A program made the translations under genes and the position numbers. Below are positions 46,795 to 54,844 of a DNA stretch of 64,000 nt, piece after piece. The stretch is from an uncultured Scytonema sp. (GTDB lineage Bacteria; Cyanobacteriota; Cyanobacteriia; Cyanobacteriales; Nostocaceae): NCBI GenBank assembly GCA_937873135.1, contig CALMVQ010000213.1, positions 1-64,000 on the forward strand. The letters are read 5' to 3'. The notes beneath the pieces are model-generated. The model did not search any database. It was not told where the DNA came from and saw nothing but the letters and a program-made list of their open reading frames with translations. Each line of letters starts with the position of its first letter. The first letter of the stretch is position 1.

Positions 46795-48078
46795 TCAAGC
46801 AAGAGCTGGGACAAAACTCTCCAGATGCGAGTACAAGGGGAAGCGATCGCATAACGCCGCTACCCGTCGCCGACAATCTTCGGCCACTTCGGAAGAGTCG
46901 GGATTTAACAGGCGATCGGCAATAATATTCCCAATCTCTGTAAATTCCGTTGCTCCCATACCCCTTGTCGTCATTGCTGGGGAACCCAACCTCAAACCAC
47001 TCGTGACAAATGGCGACTCTGGATCGAAGGGAACCGTGTTTTTGTTGGCGGTAATATGGATTTCACTCACCAACCGATCTGCAAGCTTGCCTGTCATGCC
47101 AATAGACCGTAAATCTATGAGCATTAAATGATTATCTGTGCCATTTGAGACTATTTTCAAGCCTCTATTTTGTAATTGATTTGCTAAGGCACGAGCATTC
47201 TCAATGACTTGGGCAGAGTAGACTTTGAACTCAGGCTTCAAAGCTTCCCCAAAAGCCACTGCTTTACCAGCAATGACATGTTCCAAAGGTCCGCCTTGAG
47301 TACCGGGAAAAACAGATTTATCCAGTTTCTTTCCTAACTCAGCATCGCGAGTCAAGATTAAACCACCCCTTGGACCACGTAGAGTTTTGTGTGTAGTTGT
47401 CGTGACTACGTCACAATAGGGAATAGGATCGGGATGAAGACCACTGGCAACCAAACCAGCAATATGGGCGATATCTGCTAGCAAATATGCACCAACTTCA
47501 TCAGCTATACTGCGAAACTTTTCAAAGTCAATTACACGAGGATATGCCGAATAACCGCAAATCAGCAGCTTAGGACGCTCCCTCAGCGCCTGCTCCCGAA
47601 TTTGGTTATAGTCCAGTTCCTCTGTTTCCCGATTAACGCCGTAATGACATACCTCAAACCACTTACCGGAAACGTTTACAGGTGAACCGTGGGTAAGATG
47701 TCCCCCATGAGACAAATCCATCCCCATGATTTTGTCTCCTGGTTGCAGGAGAGTGAGAAACACAGCAAAATTTGCCTGTGCGCCTGCATGAGGTTGTACG
47801 TTGGCACTGGCGGCACCAAAGAGTTGCTTGGCTCGGTCGATCGCTATCTGCTCAATTCGATCTATGAACTCGCAGCCACCATAGTAACGTTTCCCAGGCA
47901 ACCCCTCGGCATATTTATTGGTCAACACCGAACCTTGAGCAGCTAAGACAGCGGCGGAGGTGAAGTTTTCACTCGCAATTAATTCCAAGTGGTGGCGTTG
48001 GCGCTGGAGTTCAAGGTTGATTAACTCCGCAATAGCAGGATCGGATGATGTTAGAAAGTCTGAATGAGTCAGAGTCAC
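46795..48078 (-). CDS. glyA: Serine hydroxymethyltransferase
   Basis: A 427-residue PLP enzyme that interconverts serine and glycine with tetrahydrofolate; in cyanobacteria it also serves one-carbon supply and photorespiration. [30 protein letters not shown], the PLP lysine in [15 protein letters not shown] and [15 protein letters not shown] are visible. The frame extends to 48105, but the GTG at 48078 ([18 protein letters not shown]) matches relatives and has AAGGA upstream. Confidence 0.95.
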   Translation of the reverse strand: MTLTHSDFLTSSDPAIAELINLELQRQRHHLELIASENFTSAAVLAAQGSVLTNKYAEGLPGKRYYGGCEFIDRIEQIAIDRAKQLFGAASANVQPHAGAQANFAVFLTLLQPGDKIMGMDLSHGGHLTHGSPVNVSGKWFEVCHYGVNRETEELDYNQIREQALRERPKLLICGYSAYPRVIDFEKFRSIADEVGAYLLADIAHIAGLVASGLHPDPIPYCDVVTTTTHKTLRGPRGGLILTRDAELGKKLDKSVFPGTQGGPLEHVIAGKAVAFGEALKPEFKVYSAQVIENARALANQLQNRGLKIVSNGTDNHLMLIDLRSIGMTGKLADRLVSEIHITANKNTVPFDPESPFVTSGLRLGSPAMTTRGMGATEFTEIGNIIADRLLNPDSSEVAEDCRRRVAALCDRFPLYSHLESFVPALA

Positions 48079-48388
48079 TTCAATTATCCTTAGATAAATG
48101 TACAAGGTTGTCGGTCACTGTACTGTCCTTAGTCATTTATCGTTTGCTCTTGACAAATAACAAATGATTAACGACTAGTTAAATTTATTTACCCCGACTT
48201 ACCTAATATATTAGATATATTAGACACAAGCTCTATTCGTGAGTGAAGTATGAGCCGTAGCCGCAAGTAGGGGTGTTTGGAATGCTCGTCACTGTTGATT
48301 CTTAATAATAATTTATGCAACAGCGAACGGCAATTCACAAAATCCCCCATCGAAAACATGGGAGATGAGGATAAATAGGAGGAAATTG

Positions 48389-48586
48389 ATGCTAGTCATT
48401 GTTATGGAAGACCAAATCCTTACCCCAAGGCAAGTTTGCCAATCTTGTTTACTTGCTGATGGCAGAGGTCAACCCCGATGGCGTCAGGGTCAACTGCGCT
48501 GCGGCCGGGCTATTCATAAACTCACAGAACAGCAGCCAGAGCAGTATGAATGTATGATGGGTTTCCGGATTGCCAATGTTGAATAG
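48389..48586 (+). CDS. Small Cys-motif protein
   Basis: A 65-residue conserved-looking protein with CQSCLLADGRGQPRWRQG, a third Cys in LRCGRAIH and a fourth in YECMMGFRI; four Cys could bind a metal. The strong AGGAGGA lies 5 bases before the ATG at 48389 and decides the start. A matching short protein is common in cyanobacteria. Function unknown. A strong terminator follows. Confidence 0.75.
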   Translation: MLVIVMEDQILTPRQVCQSCLLADGRGQPRWRQGQLRCGRAIHKLTEQQPEQYECMMGFRIANVE

Positions 48587-48686
48587 CAATTAGCTATTCC
48601 CTATTATTGGGCTTCCGAAGCATAAATTATCCAAAAAAACAAGCAACGTCATCTATATAAGAATAATAATCATTCTGATAGAAGGC

Positions 48687-48724
48687 AGAGAAAAGGTTGC
48701 GGTTGGCAACCTTTTCTCTTTGGA
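48687..48724 (+). terminator. Terminator after the small Cys-motif gene
   Basis: AGAGAAAAGGTTGC, loop GGTTG, GCAACCTTTTCTCT: a perfect 14-base stem (48687-48719). The T residues are within the arm, and it lies 100 bases past the stop. Confidence 0.75.
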
Positions 48725-48974
48725 AATACCCATGAAAAGTCCGCACTCAGAAACTTTCCAAATGCTGCTATTATCAATCCAGTTTGGATAAGCATGTATA
48801 TAAACTGAAGTCTCGTTTGCGGTAACCAGTCAGTTTCTGGCTGGCATCTTTGAACGTAGATATAATTGTTTCAGTTAGTATCATCCTGGAAATTCTCAAC
48901 TTACGAGATTAGTCTTAAGTTTTAGTTTTTCGTCTTCTCTCCTCTAGAATGATTGGTACTTTATTTTCCCGCCA

Positions 48975-49069
48975 GTCCCTTACTTCTCCAAACGTCATGG
49001 TTTGGACGTAGATGGAATTGTCGGACCTGAAATCTGGGCTGCTATAGAAGTAAGTATAAGCGACTAGTA
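48975..49069 (+). pseudogene. Peptidoglycan-binding domain fossil
   Basis: The frame reads YFSKRHGLDVDGIVGPEIWA then AIEVSISD and a stop, the C-terminal half of a PG_binding_1 domain (usual pattern FQ-x-x-x-GLDVDGIVGP-x-TW-x-A). Nothing upstream is recognisable in frame. A complete single-domain relative is at 62090. Confidence 0.6.
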
Positions 49070-49083
49070 TATCTAATAAAATT

Positions 49084-49180
49084 AGGACTTACGCATTCAC
49101 AATCCACCAAATATGTGATTAATTTTCTACTATTCAAGTTTAAGGCATATCATGGCTTATCTGTACAGTGCGTAAGCCCT
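49084..49180. repeat. MITE-like element, 97 bp
   Basis: AGGACTTACGCA (49084-49095) and TGCGTAAGCCCT (49169-49180) are inverted copies with one mismatch in 12. The interior is AT-rich and non-coding. The same terminal sequence occurs singly at 59932 and 62538. It borders the 5' end of the following gene fragment. Confidence 0.65.
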
Positions 49181-49182
49181 AT

Positions 49183-49527
49183 GTATGAAAGTGGAATCCG
49201 CAAACAAGTGGAGGTAGAAGAAAACATCGGCAAGATGGTGATTATCGACATTGAGACAGGTGACTACGAAGTTGATAAAACTGGGCTGAAAGCGGCACGC
49301 AATCTTAGTGCGAAGCATCCGTATGGTAGACTTTTTGGTATTTGTATTGGTTACAATGTGGCGGCTTCGTTGGGTGGTGTAATGGAGCGTGTCAGTCAGT
49401 GATTTCCGGTATTGTGACTGATAGACATGCGATCGTTGCGTTAACATTTCTTCTCCCAAGTGGCTCAACTTTCCCGATTGAGTTCGTTTACGAAAACGCA
49501 TTATTGAAACTCCATCATTGGATGTAA
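49183..49527 (+). pseudogene. Small conserved protein plus truncated retropepsin-like gene
   Basis: Two overlapping frames. The first (to 49402) reads YESGIRKQVEVEENIGKMVI then DIETGDYEVDKTGLKAARNL, a small partner protein found before clan AA proteases. The second starts with a GTG at 49399, overlapping the stop (GTGA), and reads ISGIVTDRHAIVALTFLLPS then GSTFPIEF; relatives continue to a VDTG active site, but here the frame turns into YENALLKLHHWM and stops. The protease is thus cut before its active Asp. The first gene's start may have been lost to the adjoining MITE. Confidence 0.65.
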
Positions 49528-49533
49528 CCTAGA

Positions 49534-50593
49534 CTACTCAGATTCACCAATCAGGGTGAAAGCTGCCCAATCGACAGGACTGGGATGAGTTTTCATCGTC
49601 GTCAGCATCGCTTGACGCAAGGCTTGTGCTTTGTCCATATGCCTTTGTTGCAGAGTGGTACTCAATCGCTTTGGTATGGTTTCCCGAAGCATCGTAAGCA
49701 ATTCCCAGATTGCCCAGGGATTGACCCTCACCTAAGCGGTCATCAATTTTTCGTGCTAGAGCCAAAGCCTGCTCTTGGTAATTAATCGCTTTGGCATAGT
49801 CTGCCTGAGAATAGTAAATAAGTCCCAAATTGCCTAGAGATTGACCCTCACCTAAGCGGTCATCAATTTTTCGTGCTAGAACCAAACCCTGCTCTTGGTA
49901 ATCAATCGCTTTGGCGTAGTCTCCCAAAGCAAAGTAAGCAGTTCCCAGATTGCCTAGAGATTGACTCTCACCTAAGCGATCTTCGATTTTCCGTGCTAAA
50001 GTCAATCTCTGCTCTTGGTAATCAATTGCTTTGGCGTAGTCTCCCAAAGCAAAGTAAGCAGTTCCCAGATTGCCTAGAGATTGACTCTCACCTAAACGAT
50101 TTTCAATTTCTCGTGCAATCGCCAAACTTAAGGAGTGATAATAAATCGCTTTGGCATAGTCTCCCAAGGAATAGTAAGCAAGTCCCAGATTGCCTAGAGC
50201 CGCACCCTCACCTAAACGGTTTTTAATTTCTCGCGCAATCGCCAAACTTGAGGAATGATAATAAATCGCTTGGGTGTAGTCTCCCAGATAATAGTAAGCA
50301 ACTCCTAAATTACCTAAAGCTTTACCCTCACTTTTACGGTTTTTGATTTCTCGATAAATAGTCAGCGCTTGTTGCAAAGGTTGTAATGCAGCTTTAAATT
50401 GGCTTGTATCAAGCTGCTTAATACCTTGCTGAAACAGTCGGTCAGCTTCTGCTTGCCGTGCATCTAGTGTTTGCGCGACTACCGCAGATTCCCCAAATCT
50501 GCGCGGATTTAGCCAAAAAGACTGCAACCCAGTGAGTAGCAAAGTGCTAAATACTACCAGTGAAAATTTATTGATTCGCATATTCATTGCCAT
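49534..50593 (-). pseudogene. TPR-CHAT gene with the CHAT domain deleted
   Basis: Reading from the ATG near 50593, a signal segment (RINKFSLVVFSTLLLTGLQ) is followed by about seven 40-residue TPR units with very similar DNA (120-bp periodicity at 49730-50330). After AIEYHSATKAYG the frame shifts; in another frame the sequence reads DKAQALRQAMLTTMKTHPSP and VDWAAFTLIGESE, the C-terminal end of a CHAT domain. The whole CHAT core, with its His and Cys, is missing. The truncated TPR product (open to 49544) may still be made. Confidence 0.8.
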
Positions 50594-50604
50594 AAATATT
50601 TTCC

Positions 50605-50638
50605 ATATATTTCTCACGAATAGGAGGTTATGCAAATA
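50605..50638 (-). promoter_or_regulatory. CHAT-family promoter copy 1
   Basis: On the minus strand TTGCAT, 17 bases, AAATAT. It lies just before the TPR-CHAT deletion gene and matches the copies at 54494, 54672, 57754 and 59866. Confidence 0.6.
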
Positions 50639-50758
50639 AGGCAGGAGGGAAGGAAGAGAGCTTTAAGTAAGTTTACGTTTCGTTACATACATAGAAATTT
50701 TGGTGCCAATCTACTTGTATTGACATTTGTAGTACCAAAGACTATAAACAATCTGCCA

Positions 50759-51548
50759 TTACGACGCACCAATCAGCGTAAAAGCCGCCCAATATCTAGG
50801 CTCTGGATGATTTTTCATCGTTGCTAATATTGCTTGACGCAAGGCATAAGCTTTATCTGGATTTTTACTTAGATTCTCATAAAACTTGGTCATTAGCAAT
50901 ACTGTTTCTCTATCCGACGGACTCCATAAAGAACCAATGACGCTAGGCACTCCGGCGGCGAAGAAAGATCGAGATAACCCAATCACACTATCTCCAGTAA
51001 TTCTACTTAATGCTGTATCACAACTACTTAAAATAATTAGCTCTGCATTCAAATTCATAATTTCTTCAGATTTTAACCAGCCGTCATCTTGACTCGACGG
51101 TGCAAACGCAAGTTCGCCAGGGATACTCATTCCATCAAACTCAAGAATACCCTGTGTTGCAAAGTGAATAATTCTGGCTTGGGATATTCGCTGTTTGACT
51201 GTAGTTTCCGTTACTACATTACCTGTGAGAGCTTGAGTATTGAAAAGACGAGCAATTTTGTTTGCTTCTTCTTCTGCACCCAGTAGCTGATTCAGTTTCT
51301 GCGGCTTCTCTCCAGGTTTCGGCGATACGCTGGGCATAGTGGGATTACCGACTATCAGCACATCCTTTACGACTCCTTTCATTTGCTGCTGTCGTTGATA
51401 AAGTAAATCCAGCACTTCGGCTTGTCAATGTTATTCCCCGTGTCTTTGAGTCTATTTCACTCTGACCCCGAATGATGGTAAATTGTATGCATGTAGCTAA
51501 TACCAACCGCCATTTAATCTTTTCAACCTGCATTCTCTGACGGAACAT
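50759..51548 (-). pseudogene. CHAT-domain gene fragment
   Basis: From 51425 to 50759 a CHAT domain is readable: DVLIVGNPTMPSVSPKPGE, ARIIHFATQGILEFDGM, AELIILSSCDTALSRITGDS and YWAAFTLIGAS at the end. The catalytic His (ATHG in relatives) is Gln here (ATQG), although the Cys is kept. An N-terminal piece starting MFRQRMQVEKIKWRL at 51548 is joined in another frame; all TPR repeats are absent. Inactive as a protease. Confidence 0.82.
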
Positions 51549-51647
51549 TGCATCGTTGTGAGTAGTTCACTATCCACACCTTTTACTCCTACAGAAAAGC
51601 TAAAATAGTATTTAGTTAGCCAAAATACTCGATTAATGGAGTTCCTC

Positions 51648-51878
51648 ATGAAAGAATTAATGAAACAGCCTTCATCTTGGCTACCAAATGGAATAAAGCT
51701 TAATCTTTCCGATCAGTTTCGCCCTTTTTCTTTTACTGAAGAATTACAAATTCGTTTAGAGGAACTATTAGAAAAAAATAAAGAAAATTTCCTCAATCCA
51801 GATGAACAAGCAGAATTAGCTGGGTTATTAGAATTAGAAAAAATCTTCAGCTTTATCAACGCTAAACTTGCTTCTTAA
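51648..51878 (+). CDS. Small acidic helical protein, HNH partner (cassette 1)
   Basis: A 76-residue, Glu/Leu-rich helical protein (LQIRLEELLEKNKENFLN, DEQAELAGLLELEKIF). I place the start at the ATG at 51648 because GGAG lies 6 bases before it; an ATG 12 bases earlier is possible. Its stop is 2 bases before the HNH gene, so the two are likely co-translated. A second version with the same order, size and helix pattern is at 58927. Function unknown; an immunity- or antitoxin-like role is only inferred from the arrangement. Confidence 0.75.
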   Translation: MKELMKQPSSWLPNGIKLNLSDQFRPFSFTEELQIRLEELLEKNKENFLNPDEQAELAGLLELEKIFSFINAKLAS

Positions 51879-51880
51879 TT

Positions 51881-52327
51881 GTGGTTATCAACAATTTTGT
51901 TCGCTTAAACGTCCGTAAAAGGGCTAAATACTTGTGTGAATATTGTCACTCCCCAGAACGCTCAAATGCAACCCCCTTTACCATTGATCACATTATTCCT
52001 CAATCTTTAGGAGGCTCAAACGATCTCAATAATTTGGCTTTAGCTTGTCATCGTTGTAATCAAAGGCGGTACAATTTTACAACTGGTATTGATCCAGAAA
52101 CACAAACAGAAGTTCCATTATTTAATCCGAGAAATCAAAATTGGTCAGAGCATTTTATCTGGACACAAAATGGGTTAAATATCATTGGAACAACTCCTGT
52201 AGGTCGTGCAACTTGCAGTCGTTTTGATTTTAATGATCAAGATCACGATGATGGGTTTATTGTAAATTCCCGTCAACTTTGGTTAATAGCAGGTTGGCAT
52301 CCACCTATTGATGATCTACGTCAATAA
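51881..52327 (+). CDS. HNH endonuclease (cassette 1)
   Basis: A 148-residue nuclease of the zinc-finger HNH type, GTG start. Zinc Cys pairs in CEYCHSPE (near 19) and CHRCNQRR (near 60); active-site His in FTIDHIIPQSLGG, Asn in SNDLNNLALA. The second part, VPLFNPRNQNWSEHF with TPVGRATCSRFDF, is specific to this group and shared with the protein at 59155. It is probably a DNA-cutting enzyme of phage, transposon or defence type. Confidence 0.88.
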   Translation: MVINNFVRLNVRKRAKYLCEYCHSPERSNATPFTIDHIIPQSLGGSNDLNNLALACHRCNQRRYNFTTGIDPETQTEVPLFNPRNQNWSEHFIWTQNGLNIIGTTPVGRATCSRFDFNDQDHDDGFIVNSRQLWLIAGWHPPIDDLRQ

Positions 52328-52547
52328 TAATAAAAGAATATCTCTCCTATAAACACTAATAAATTTGACTTTTTAGGGCACTTGTGTCAGGATTCGGAAT
52401 CCTATCCATCGGCAGATAAAGTCAGTGCTGTTGCTCCCACACGCGCCATCGCGCCACTGTTTCTGGCGTTAAGTAAGTAGTCTCCATATAATTCCCATGA
52501 TGCTGCTCAGAAGTTAGCCGTGTTACTGGAAGAAGACAGACAGGCAA

Positions 52548-52967
52548 GTGATGCTTAACGCTCAAAGGTTTCCTTTCATTGAAGGACGTGATGTATTCGG
52601 CGATCTTGACGCAGTACCACAATTACCTCTGACATTGACTTACCGAAATTCTATTGTGGAAGTGACAGGATTGCTAGATACTGGAGCTAGCATCAACGTT
52701 TTGCCATACACTTTAGGTATTGAACTAGGATCCGTGTGGGAAGATCTGAACACCTCCGTGCAATTAGCAGGCAATCTATCACCCGTTGAAGCCAAAGGAT
52801 TAGTTTTATCAGCCCAAATCGGCAATTTTGCATCTGTGCGATTGGTATTTGCATGGAGTCTTACAGATAATGTGCCTTTACTCTTGGGGCGTATGAACTT
52901 TTTCCGAGAATTTGATGTCTGCTTTTACCGTTCCCAAATGGCATTTGAATTGCGTCCAAAGTTATAA
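52548..52967 (+). CDS. Retropepsin-like aspartic protease
   Basis: A 139-residue clan AA protease-like protein. The catalytic motif is VTGLLDTGASINVLP (about 48-60), with a flap region before LVFAWSLTDNVPLLLGRMNF. Such proteins act as dimers; the target is unknown. It begins with GTG (52548) or ATG (52551). An overlapping upstream frame ending AVLLEEDRQASDA looks like the end of a small partner gene, mostly lost. Confidence 0.8.
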   Translation: MMLNAQRFPFIEGRDVFGDLDAVPQLPLTLTYRNSIVEVTGLLDTGASINVLPYTLGIELGSVWEDLNTSVQLAGNLSPVEAKGLVLSAQIGNFASVRLVFAWSLTDNVPLLLGRMNFFREFDVCFYRSQMAFELRPKL

Positions 52968-53243
52968 CTGGGGGGAGCGTTAAAGGCGGGCGCTTTTCAA
53001 TCCGTTTATATCCTCGTTTCAAATAGGTTTTAGCATCGTTTGTATTCTCTTTCTCTGAGTTGGGTGCCAAGGCGGTTCATTCAAACAATATAGTATTTCT
53101 CAATTGTATGTAACACAAAAAAATCTATAAATCTTACTTATGTATTAGCAGGCTGAGGGAATTTTGTATGTGACTCAATCGATAAAAAGTATAATTTTTA
53201 AATCCTTAGAGGAATACTATATAAGTCTTATTTGTAATGAATC

Positions 53244-53276
53244 AGAAACCCGACTTCTCAAAAAAGTCGGGTTTCT
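53244..53276. terminator. Hairpin, CCCGACTT family
   Basis: AGAAACCCGACTT and AAGTCGGGTTTCT form a 13-base perfect stem around a 7-base loop. It lies 10 bases beyond the end of the minus-strand gene fragment at 53286. The 318-base gap 52968-53285 holds nothing else apart from part of a dispersed repeat at about 53065-53080. Confidence 0.7.
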
Positions 53277-53285
53277 AATACCCGT

Positions 53286-53645
53286 TTATTGAGAATTACA
53301 CAGCTTATCAGGAATCTCTTGGCGAATTTGAGCCAATTCTCCAGAGGGTTTTTCTACAGAGTAAACTTGCTGTAATGCATCTACCCATAACTGGTTTTGA
53401 ATAAAATAGCTGGCTTTGGCTAAAGAGATCGCTTCACGATCATCTTTCTTTGCTTTACGTTGATTTTCTAAACGATTCAAATCGGTGGTAATGCGCTGCC
53501 GTTGTTGTGCATCCATCACCTGAAAGGAAACCCACTTATAGGGAGACTCATTTTCAAACACCAGCCAGTCGTATGTTTGACCTGGTTGTAGCGCCTTTCC
53601 TGTATAATTTGTACTCTGCATCCCTGCTACAGTTTGACTCCACAA
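53286..53645 (-). pseudogene. C-terminal protein fragment of unknown family
   Basis: A 119-residue frame, ALQPGQTYDWLVFENE, SFQVMDAQQRQRITTDLNRL and a helical end to EIPDKLCNSQ. It looks like the end of a larger cyanobacterial envelope or signalling protein. It begins 4 bases beyond the end of the CHASE2 fragment in another frame, so a deletion probably joined the two. Family not recognised. Confidence 0.5.
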
Positions 53646-53649
53646 GTCT

Positions 53650-54295
53650 TCAATCTTTCTGACTGTTTAATTGCGGTTGTGGCGCATTAGTTCGTTGCTG
53701 TAACTGATGGGAAATAGCCAACAAGCCAGCGAAAAACAAAGGGTTTTCCTGAGACTTGACAATCGGGAATAACTGCATATATCCAGGCAAAACATCGATT
53801 TCACCTTGCAAACTCCAGTTTGGGCTAGCGATATCGGGTAAAACGTTCAGCCATTCACCATTTTTAACACGCGTTGTAGTGAAGACAAATGTTATCGGGT
53901 TTGGAGTTTTTACCGCAGCTTGTAAAGATTGTGCGAGAATGCGATCGCTTTTTCCTTGATGTCGATCCAAAGAATAATCTATACCAACTACCCTGGCTTT
54001 TGCAAGAGTAAGTTTCTCAACCACCTGCGATAAATACTTGCGATCCATTGGTTTACTGCAATCCACGTTCTTTCGCAACAGTCAAAGATGGGACTATTTC
54101 GCTGAGTGATAAAGTCACGTTAGGGGCTATAGAGAACTCTCCTCCTGTTAAACTAGTTTCATTACTATGTCCAGCAAAAAATAAAATATCCCATCCAGTT
54201 TTCGATGCAATAGTCTCAACTATTTCAGTTTTTAACTCTAGTTCAAATAAACAAAGTTTTTCGATTTGCTGTAGTTTAAGGTGTAAGTTATTCAT
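53650..54295 (-). pseudogene. CHAT-CHASE2 gene, internally deleted
   Basis: Two frames. The first (54295-54053) has a CHAT-type start: GWDILFFAGHSNETSLTGGE, with the catalytic His, then ends. The second (54078-53650) is a CHASE2 sensory domain: KLTLAKARVVGIDYSLDRHQ, LPDIASPNWSLQGEIDVL. In the normal family one protein carries the CHAT region, its Cys-bearing part (FNSC) and then CHASE2 and membrane helices. The middle and the membrane end are missing here. Confidence 0.72.
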
Positions 54296-54345
54296 CTTTA
54301 TATTTGTAAAAAATGATGAATTAATTATTATGTTTCACCAATTAA

Positions 54346-54450
54346 ACTATTGCACAATTTCCCCTGTACTCGATTAGGCAGCAGGCATAGGCAACGAAGA
54401 GTGAAAGCACTCTTCGTTAGAAGGGTGAGATATTTATGACGATAGAACAT
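54346..54450 (-). pseudogene. TPR-CHAT N-terminal remnant
   Basis: ATG at 54450, preceded by CTGGAGGAGTTGCTA, begins MFYRHKYLTLLTKSAF; the intact gene at 57709 begins MFYRLKCFTLATLVIA after CTGGAGGAATTGCCG. The frame then stops at LIGET, which may itself be the ruined end of the C-terminus. Promoter copy 2 sits in front at the same distance as in the intact gene. Confidence 0.6.
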
Positions 54451-54493
54451 TAGCAACTCCTCCAGATAGTTACAAGTAGATTGACACACACTC

Positions 54494-54530
54494 TTATATT
54501 TCTGAGGGTAGGGTAGGTTATGCAAAAATT
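54494..54530 (-). promoter_or_regulatory. CHAT-family promoter copy 2
   Basis: Minus strand TTGCAT, 18 bases, AAATAT, 44 bases before the ATG of the N-terminal remnant. Confidence 0.6.
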
Positions 54531-54552
54531 AAGGTGGGCGTGCAAGATGTCA

Positions 54553-54586
54553 AGATCCCCGACAACTCTTACGAAGTCGGGGATCT
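54553..54586. terminator. Hairpin, CCCGACTT family
   Basis: AGATCCCCGAC (54553-54563) pairs with GTCGGGGATCT (54576-54586). It follows the CHAT remnant at 54595 on the minus strand and may be its old terminator. Confidence 0.65.
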
Positions 54587-54594
54587 GTGGTATA

Positions 54595-54648
54595 CTACTG
54601 AGATTCCCCAATCAGGGTGAAAGCTGCCCAATCTATTTGCTCCTGTTG
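54595..54648 (-). pseudogene. CHAT C-terminal end fossil
   Basis: Seventeen codons read QQEQIDWAAFTLIGESQ and a stop, the end of a CHAT domain (intact copy: INWAAFTLIGEAK). Promoter copy 3 lies only about 30 bases upstream, so nearly the whole gene between promoter and stop has been removed. Confidence 0.7.
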
Positions 54649-54671
54649 TAATAGATATAAAAGCGTTCACT

Positions 54672-54710
54672 ATCTATATATTTCTAGGTGTATTGGGGTT
54701 ATGCAATTTT
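54672..54710 (-). promoter_or_regulatory. CHAT-family promoter copy 3
   Basis: Minus strand TTGCAT, 17 bases, AAATAT, joined by deletion to a CHAT C-terminal end. Confidence 0.6.
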
Positions 54711-54844
54711 TGGCAAACAATGAAGAGAATGGTAGAGTAAGAGAGCGATTTTCAGATTAATAGACCACAGTCTTGGCATTCACCTTATGTGCTTGCTTGG
54801 TTGCCAAAGTTGCTAGGAACGAGGCTAGAAAACTTCTGCCTTCT

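Noticed and set aside
49730-50330. Regular 120-bp repeats resembling an array
   Set aside because: The period is that of 40-residue TPR units coded on the minus strand; the units vary and there are no unique spacers, so it is not CRISPR.
52422-52622. Minus-strand 66-residue frame
   Set aside because: Antisense to the start of the retropepsin-like gene; the final part looks somewhat protein-like but no family or start is supported.
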